The translations under genes were made by a program, and so were the position numbers. From Geminicoccaceae bacterium (GTDB lineage Bacteria; Pseudomonadota; Alphaproteobacteria; Geminicoccales; Geminicoccaceae), in assembly GCA_020638465.1 (NCBI GenBank), contig JACKIM010000003.1, positions 77,001 to 141,000 of the forward strand: a DNA stretch of 64,000 bases, given 5' to 3'. Positions 61,918 through 64,000 of this stretch are shown here, one piece after another; the stretch's first letter is position 1, and each line of letters opens with the position of its first letter. The notes below the pieces were generated by a model. It was not told the DNA's origin, searched no databases, and saw only the letters and a list, made by a program, of their open reading frames with translations.

Positions 61918-62586
61918 TCATGCTGCCATTTGCATGGGCTCCGGCTGCTGGTTGGGTGCGTTGACCACGAGGCCTGGATACCACTCCTCGAACTTGGTCC
62001 TGAGCGTGCCATCGAGGACGCGCGTGCGGGTTTGAAGCAAGAGATGTGCGCCGCGCTTTGACCAGCGCATCTGCTGACGCTTGGCGAACCGCTCGAGTGC
62101 GTCGACTTCGGCAGGTGAGTTCATGATCTGGATCTGACGGAAGCCTTCCTTTTTCAAACCACGCAACCCGAGCCGCAGCGCCTGCGCATGCTTGCGTGGC
62201 ACATCTGCGCTGAAATCGCGGTTCGACCTGTCCTTGTTACGCTCGTGGCAAAGTTCCGGGTCGATGTTGAGAGCGAGAACCACCGGCAAGGCGTGATATT
62301 GCCGGGCAAGCTGGACCAGCTCCGCCCGATCACGCTGCTGCACAGAGGTCGCGTCGATGACCGTAAGCTTGCGCCGTCGCAACCGGCTGCCGGCGGTCAG
62401 GTGCAAAAGCTCGAAGGCGTCGCTGGTCGCGGATTGGTCCGTTTCATCATCGGACACCACAGCACGGCAAGCATCGGAAGAGATGATCTCGGTTTCGCAA
62501 AAATGTCGGCGCGCAAAGCTCGATTTTCCCGAACCGGTCGGGCCGATGAGAACGACGAGTGAAAAGTCGGGGATGGATATCTTCAT
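61918..62586 (-). pseudogene. Pnkp polynucleotide 5'-kinase domain fused to a transposase tail
   Basis: 222 residues. Residues 1-168 are the N-terminal kinase module of bacterial Pnkp: P-loop GPTGSGKSS (15-23) with K21 and S22, SSDACR with D38 and R41, SDDETDQSAT, TVIDATSVQ, and CHERNKDRSNRDF with R116. Residues 173-222 (MRWSKRGAHLLLQTRTRV, then LDGTL...EEWYPGL) are instead the C-terminal tail of a transposase. The phosphatase and ligase modules of a complete Pnkp are gone. The start follows the nucleotidyltransferase stop directly (TAGATG). It may still phosphorylate 5'-OH RNA ends, but it is a disrupted gene. Confidence 0.78.
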
Positions 62587-63390
62587 CTACGCAACCCCGA
62601 TGATCTTGCGAAAGAGTGCCGTCGCCTCAACCTGAAGCGCGTGGTCCACGGGCTCCGGTGGTACCGCCCGGGCGGCGTCGAACTCCATAAGGATCAGATG
62701 ATCGATCTCGTCGATCCGCCGACCGATGCCGATTTCCCTGGCCTGCATCTTCTGTTGCAGAAGTTCGGCAATCCTGGCCTGCATCGAAGCATCAAGGTCC
62801 AGACCGGAAACCAGAGCTTGAAGATTCATCGGCGGTAATTGTTCTGGATGCATGCGCAACCAGCGCAAGGCGAGTGCCGGACGCAGGATATAAAAGTATT
62901 TCTTGAAATTGACATGGGTGGCATTGCCGACATGTTTGCGCCACTGACTTTCGCCAAGGCTCAGATAATGGTGCCGGCATGCCGTACGATGGGTGATCTG
63001 CCGCGCCAGCGAAACCAGTTCCGCGGTGACTTCATCGCACCACCGGTAGCGGATCGGGCTCGACAGCCACTCCAGCAACACCGGGTTGGGTTTCAAAAGC
63101 AGGTTCAGTGCTTTGCGGATGTCCCAGCCGCCGATGTCGAGATCGGCCGAAATCGGTAATTCGATCACGTTGCGGCCAGCTGTCAACGACAGATACCAGT
63201 CGGGAGGATGCGCGTAGACGAAACGGACGTCATAGTCGCTGTCGGGCGAAGGAAAGCCCCAGGCCCGGCTGCCGCTTTCCACGGCAAAGAGAATACGTAT
63301 CTCATGTACCGTCTCGATCTCATCGAGTTTCTCGTCGATGGCCGCGCGAACATCGCTGGCAATGGAAGGCTGGAACTTGGTAAAGTTCAT
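62587..63390 (-). CDS. RlaP-like nucleotidyltransferase of an RNA-repair cassette
   Basis: 267 residues. The nucleotidyltransferase core is FAVESGSRAWGFPSPDSDYD followed by VRFVY; the GSRAWG and DSDYD residues bind nucleotide and metal. The rest is helical, with HHYLSLGESQWRK and KKYFYILRPALALRW. These features fit COG3541 (YcgL/RlaP), found beside Pnkp, Hen1 or RtcB in RNA-repair operons. Its stop abuts the Pnkp kinase start, so the two were one operon. Its exact reaction is not established. Confidence 0.78.
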   Translation of the reverse strand: MNFTKFQPSIASDVRAAIDEKLDEIETVHEIRILFAVESGSRAWGFPSPDSDYDVRFVYAHPPDWYLSLTAGRNVIELPISADLDIGGWDIRKALNLLLKPNPVLLEWLSSPIRYRWCDEVTAELVSLARQITHRTACRHHYLSLGESQWRKHVGNATHVNFKKYFYILRPALALRWLRMHPEQLPPMNLQALVSGLDLDASMQARIAELLQQKMQAREIGIGRRIDEIDHLILMEFDAARAVPPEPVDHALQVEATALFRKIIGVA

Positions 63391-63479
63391 ACGCTATCCT
63401 TTCGCCTGAACACAGCCATCTGCGACAGACCACCCAGATTTTCATCCTTGAGGCCCAATTCCGTTCACTTTATAATGAT

Positions 63480-63891
63480 GATAGTCGGTTTTTGCTGTTT
63501 CGGGTTGTATGGTCCGGTGCGGGATTTGGTGGGGTAGTTGCTCATCTTGCGTTTGACGGTGCGTGGGTTGGTTCGGCCTGGTCTCTGCGGGACGCGTTCG
63601 TCGAGGATTTCCATGAGCACGGCGTCATGGAATGCGGTCCGGAGTTTCGGGGGGAATGGCGATGGCTTGCGGGAGTTTGCGGCGGATGACGCGCACGGCA
63701 TGGAGGAATGAGAGCCGGTTGGGGTCTTCGTCGGTGGTGAGCGCAGCGTCGTGTGCGCAATTCGAGCGAAGTTGGGCATTGAATTCGACGAAGGTGGGCA
63801 CCTTAGTTCGAAAGCTTGGGCAGTTGCTGCCATTGGCGCTGATCAACAACCGGTAGGCTTCTTCCGTTTGTAACGGAACGGGAAGAGCCAT
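63480..63891 (-). pseudogene. IS4-like transposase C-terminal remnant
   Basis: One frame reads DEDPNRLSFLHAVRVIRRKL and PQAIAIPPETPD, and then a second frame continues LMEILDERVPQRPGRTNPRTVKRKMSNYP. Both pieces match the end of IS4-type transposases. The frame change lies near 63620-63640. The N-terminal part is absent, cut at the IS21 element end. Confidence 0.65.
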
Positions 63892-64000
63892 GCCGGCGAA
63901 GAGAGCGTTGATGCGCCAGATTCGAGATGTTTTGCGACTGAAGCATGCCGGCGGGCTGAGCGATCGGGCGATCGGCCGGGCCTTGGGCCTGAGCTACAGC
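63860..64000 (+). mobile_element. IS21-family insertion sequence, left end (partial)
   Basis: The istA start and the abrupt end of the IS4-like remnant just before it mark the left boundary of an IS21-type element that continues past the right edge. The exact terminal repeat is not resolved. Confidence 0.6.
63890..64000 (+). CDS. istA: IS21-family transposase IstA, N-terminal part only
   Basis: 37 codons before the window ends: MPAKRALMRQIRDVLRLKHA then GGLSDRAIGRALGLSYS. This is the N-terminal helix-turn-helix of IS21-family IstA. A GGAACGGGAAG stretch precedes the ATG. The left end of the element probably lies near 63860-63880. Whether the element is complete cannot be seen. Confidence 0.85.
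   Translation, partial: MPAKRALMRQIRDVLRLKHAGGLSDRAIGRALGLSYS

Overview
The window is high-GC DNA with the gene content of an alphaproteobacterium: a rhizobial-type intergenic mosaic repeat, several FadR/GntR regulators next to sugar-acid operons, TRAP and dipeptide-type ABC importers, an alphaproteobacterial porin, and a DUF3141-pta-ackA-fabI operon. The genus cannot be told from the sequence. No rRNA, tRNA or CRISPR was seen.

Bases 1-35200 are a catabolic and transport region. (a) 1-10156: three enolase-superfamily enzymes (the first cut by the window edge), an alpha/beta hydrolase and a dipeptide-type ABC importer, all on the minus strand, facing a divergent GntR regulator. (b) 10301-11709: a porin and a small lipoprotein. 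(c) 11771-18997: a sialic-acid locus with two DHDPS/NAL-family aldolases, a NanR-like regulator, a SiaPQM-type TRAP transporter, NanK and NanE. A 38-bp palindrome lies between nanA and nanR. (d) 20145-26125: a four-carbon acid-sugar cluster with a DUF1537 kinase, GntR regulator, Fe-alcohol dehydrogenase, DHDPS-like aldolase, PdxA2-like dehydrogenase and sialidase-like protein. (e) 26380-36114: an EamA transporter, a LysR regulator and a second dipeptide-type ABC system co-directional with a 2-hydroxyacid dehydrogenase and an SDR, followed by one more SDR.

Bases 36205-47482 are the most interesting part. Ten minus-strand genes look like one operon. They encode a small secreted protein, a secreted protein made largely of Met-Ser-Gly/Met-Gly-Gly repeats with two NWxCTQW modules, a membrane-anchored pentaheme cytochrome c, a Tat-exported DMSO-reductase-family molybdoenzyme, its four-cluster ferredoxin subunit, a TorD-type chaperone, a multi-cluster ferredoxin, a small unknown protein, a histidine kinase with a periplasmic CxxCH motif, and a sigma-54 activator with an intact GAFTGA motif. 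In front of the first gene I find a near-consensus sigma-54 promoter, an IHF-like site and three copies of the palindrome TGACAAAATGTCA placed like enhancer sites. The cluster therefore seems to encode both its own redox sensor/activator and the promoter architecture that activator would use. The electron acceptor or donor is unknown.

Divergent from it (47889-53149) is DUF3141-pta-ackA-fabI, with a perfect FNR-type box (TTGATCCAGATCAA) upstream. A P-type H+-ATPase and a convergent MATE exporter follow.

Bases 57360-64000 are a scrapyard of mobile DNA: IS6, IS701 and IS4-like transposase remnants, the start of an IS21 istA, a relatively AT-rich sulfatase-modifying-factor-type lipoprotein, a muconate-cycloisomerase-like gene that lost its N-terminus, a MarR regulator, and a broken RNA-repair cassette in which a Pnkp kinase domain is fused in frame to a transposase tail next to an RlaP-like nucleotidyltransferase.
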